NCBI GenBank assembly: GCA_019155205.2
Contig: JAHNZQ020000016.1
Coordinates: forward strand, 1,417,375 to 1,445,198
Direction: 5' to 3'
DNA: 27,824 nt
Origin: Gracilaria vermiculophylla
Lineage: Eukaryota > Rhodophyta > Florideophyceae > Gracilariales > Gracilariaceae
Part shown: positions 25,998 to 27,824 of the stretch, piece by piece
Numbering within the stretch: the first letter of the stretch is position 1
How the letters are laid out: each line of letters starts with the position of its first letter
The notes under the pieces: generated by a model
Seen by the model: only the letters and a program-made list of their open reading frames with translations
What the model was told of the DNA's origin: nothing
Databases searched by the model: none
Made by a program: the position numbers and the translations under genes

Positions 25998-27824
25998 ATG
26001 TCCAGTCGAAGCAGTCCACCGACTCGCAGTAACCCTGGTGAGCCGGTGCAACCGTCGAAAATTCCTACTCGGCCTCGGTCGGTTTCGAATGGACGCTCTT
26101 CCGGTAAATCGGCCACGCAGTCACGACCGCTTCCGAATTTATCGTCGTCGCCCCCAGCGCGAGGTGCAGGATCGGCCCCTGCCGTGAATTCATCGCCGTC
26201 TGAACGGGATGGCGTCGACTCGCCCAGTTCCCCAACTGTGGAGGACCAACTTCGCACTTTGCGCGAGACTCAGATCACCATGGCAGAGGAATTAGCCACG
26301 CTTCGTGAGAAGGTTAATAGCACTGCTGTACAGGATTTTGCAGAGGATCTCTGTATACTACGTGCTGATATGAATGGACTTCTCGAGTGTCTCGGACGCC
26401 CCGCTACGTTCGTGGAGGACATTGAAGACAAGTTCTCGCGTGTCGGACACCGTCTCCAGACGTTAGAACAAATGCTCCTTGAAGGAGATGGAAAAGACCC
26501 GGATACTCCCGTCGAAGTTTCTCATCAAGCCAAGAAGGCGGAACGTCCGAAGAGCCGAAAGAATCGGAAACATGATCATGACGAAGCTGGGTCATCGGAC
26601 TCCTCCAACGCGTCTTCTGATTCCGACCAGTCCGATTCTTCAGTTGATGATCTCCATCGTGGACGCTCGTCATGCTCAAAGCGGTCGTCAGCCAACAAAG
26701 GTGTGATTCGTGCCCGCACGAAGGGCAGGAAGCAAGCCGGACTCAAGGAGTTACGGCAGACCAACTCGCTCTACAAGAAGCTTCTTTCATACCGGTTTTA
26801 CCGTCTGGAGGACTCCTCGTAGGATCGCACACCTCGAGGTACGGGCAAAGTGAAAGACTGCATCAAGCGTATGCAGCTGTCGCTTCGGAATCAATTGTTC
26901 ACAGGTGAGGATCCAATACTTGTGTTGGATTTCCTTGCCCGCTTTGTAGCGGAAGCTGACATCCTCGGAATGAGCGAAGGACAGGCCTACATTGCCTTGC
27001 CGTACTTCTTACGCGGCTTGGCCGAAGATCAATACCACTCTGTAAGAGGTTCATCACGCGCCTCTGAAGGAGGGGTAACTTGTTGGCCTGAGGCTTTCCA
27101 GTATTTGCTGAGGTCATATGCCACGAACTCAGCAATTCAGGACGCCATCCTCGCTTTGCGGGATACACGCCAGAACGCGGGGGAAACGGAAACCGACTAT
27201 TCGGTACGCCTGAACAAGGCTTTCCACCGCAGTGGTAACGTATATCCCGCCGAAGAACGTTGCACCATGTTCGTGGATGGCCTCGACCCGGTTATTCGGA
27301 CATTGGTCGCTCGACGACGAAAAGACAAACCGAAGGCGACATACCTGGAACTGGTCCAGTATGCTCGCGCCGAAGGCCATGCCGCTCGCGCCCGCACCCG
27401 CACCCCAGGAACCCGGGCTCGATCCCCAAAAGCGTTGTTGATGCAACCGGGAACCCCGACGACTTCCATTGGATACGACCGGTCTTTAAACCATGAGTAC
27501 GACAACGTTCAGTTGGCCGGGGACGAATTCGGTTCGATCCCCACCACTGAACTGCCATCGACCACGGAGGGTTCGTTCCGTACTGCCCATAATGACGGCA
27601 TGTTTTACATGGCCCCGGCTCGAGTTCGTCCACCTTTCGTTCCATACGAGAACGGCGCAGTACGCAACTCGCGTCCAGGTTGGAATGATACCCGTTGAGC
27701 GGTCAGGTTTGCCGACAATCGGAATGTAGCTCCCCTTCCGGGTCTGGTTTGTCATCTATGCTACACGCGTGGTCATACTTCCCCGCACTGCGTCTTCTCT
27801 CTACGAGATTGGGCCCAGGTAGTC
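25998..27824 (+). pseudogene. Gag of the right-hand gypsy element (two in-frame stops, runs off window)
   Basis: Frame from ATG 25998, 150 bp after the primer site. N-terminus S/P-rich (to about 26230); a predicted coiled coil (about 26240-26480, EDQLRTLRETQITMAEELAT onwards); a K/R- then S/D-rich linker; TAG 26820-26822; then the Gag core LRNQLFTGEDPILVLDFLARF to ELVQYARAEGHAARA (about 26880-27380). TGA 27696-27698 follows, and in the same frame a perfect CX2CX4HX4C knuckle, CHLCYTRGHTSPHC (27750-27791), to the window edge. No frameshift. The core shares landmarks with the Gag at 14629-16877, so the two elements are related, though their LTRs are not visibly alike. The two stops may be lesions or, less likely, be read through. 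Protease and pol would lie beyond the edge. Confidence 0.8.

Noticed and set aside
8575..27698. UAG read as an amino acid throughout the window
   Set aside because: In-frame TAA and TGA also occur in the same relics, expected residues at TAG vary (Leu, Trp, Gln), and catalytic residues are lost alongside, so decay explains it better.

Overview
The window looks like a gene-poor, transposon-packed stretch of a eukaryotic nuclear genome. I find no operons, bacterial promoters, rRNA or tRNA genes. Almost everything recognisable belongs to mobile elements: one Ty1/copia and four Ty3/gypsy-type LTR retrotransposons (two families), one piggyBac-like DNA transposon and a Myb/SANT-like transposon-associated gene. 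The protein families fit an alga or an oomycete-like protist, but the sequence alone does not name the host.

Layout. (A) 1-895, minus: open 5' part of a copia Gag running off the left edge, with its leader/LTR region to about 1960. (B) About 2012-5595: a piggyBac-like unit. It holds a damaged transposase (plus strand), a small zinc-binding protein resembling the P2X7 C-terminal 'ballast' domain (minus strand, overlapping the transposase tail by 50 bp), and three copies of a 24-nt palindrome near its edges. (C) 5948-6988: a Myb/SANT-like gene broken by four in-frame stops. (D) 7065-17588: a complete but old 10.5-kb gypsy element on the minus strand, with two ~555-bp LTRs, a primer-binding site, a polypurine tract and damaged gag-PR-RT-RNaseH-IN. 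Between pol and the 3' LTR it carries a 2.1-kb reading frame on the opposite strand, of no family I recognise. (E) About 17600-21281: badly decayed element of a second gypsy-like family. (F) About 21600-25150: a much better preserved relative of E, cut short inside integrase. (G) About 25150 to the right edge: LTR, primer-binding site and gag of a further gypsy element whose Gag and primer site are related to those of element D.

The two most unusual observations are the gypsy element with a long antisense gene lying tail-to-tail with pol, and the piggyBac transposase paired tail-to-tail with a ballast-domain protein and flanked by shared palindromes. Lesions across the window are mostly in-frame nonsense codons, TAG above all. 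This fits substitution decay of G-ending codons better than recoding. Only the copia Gag is free of visible lesions.
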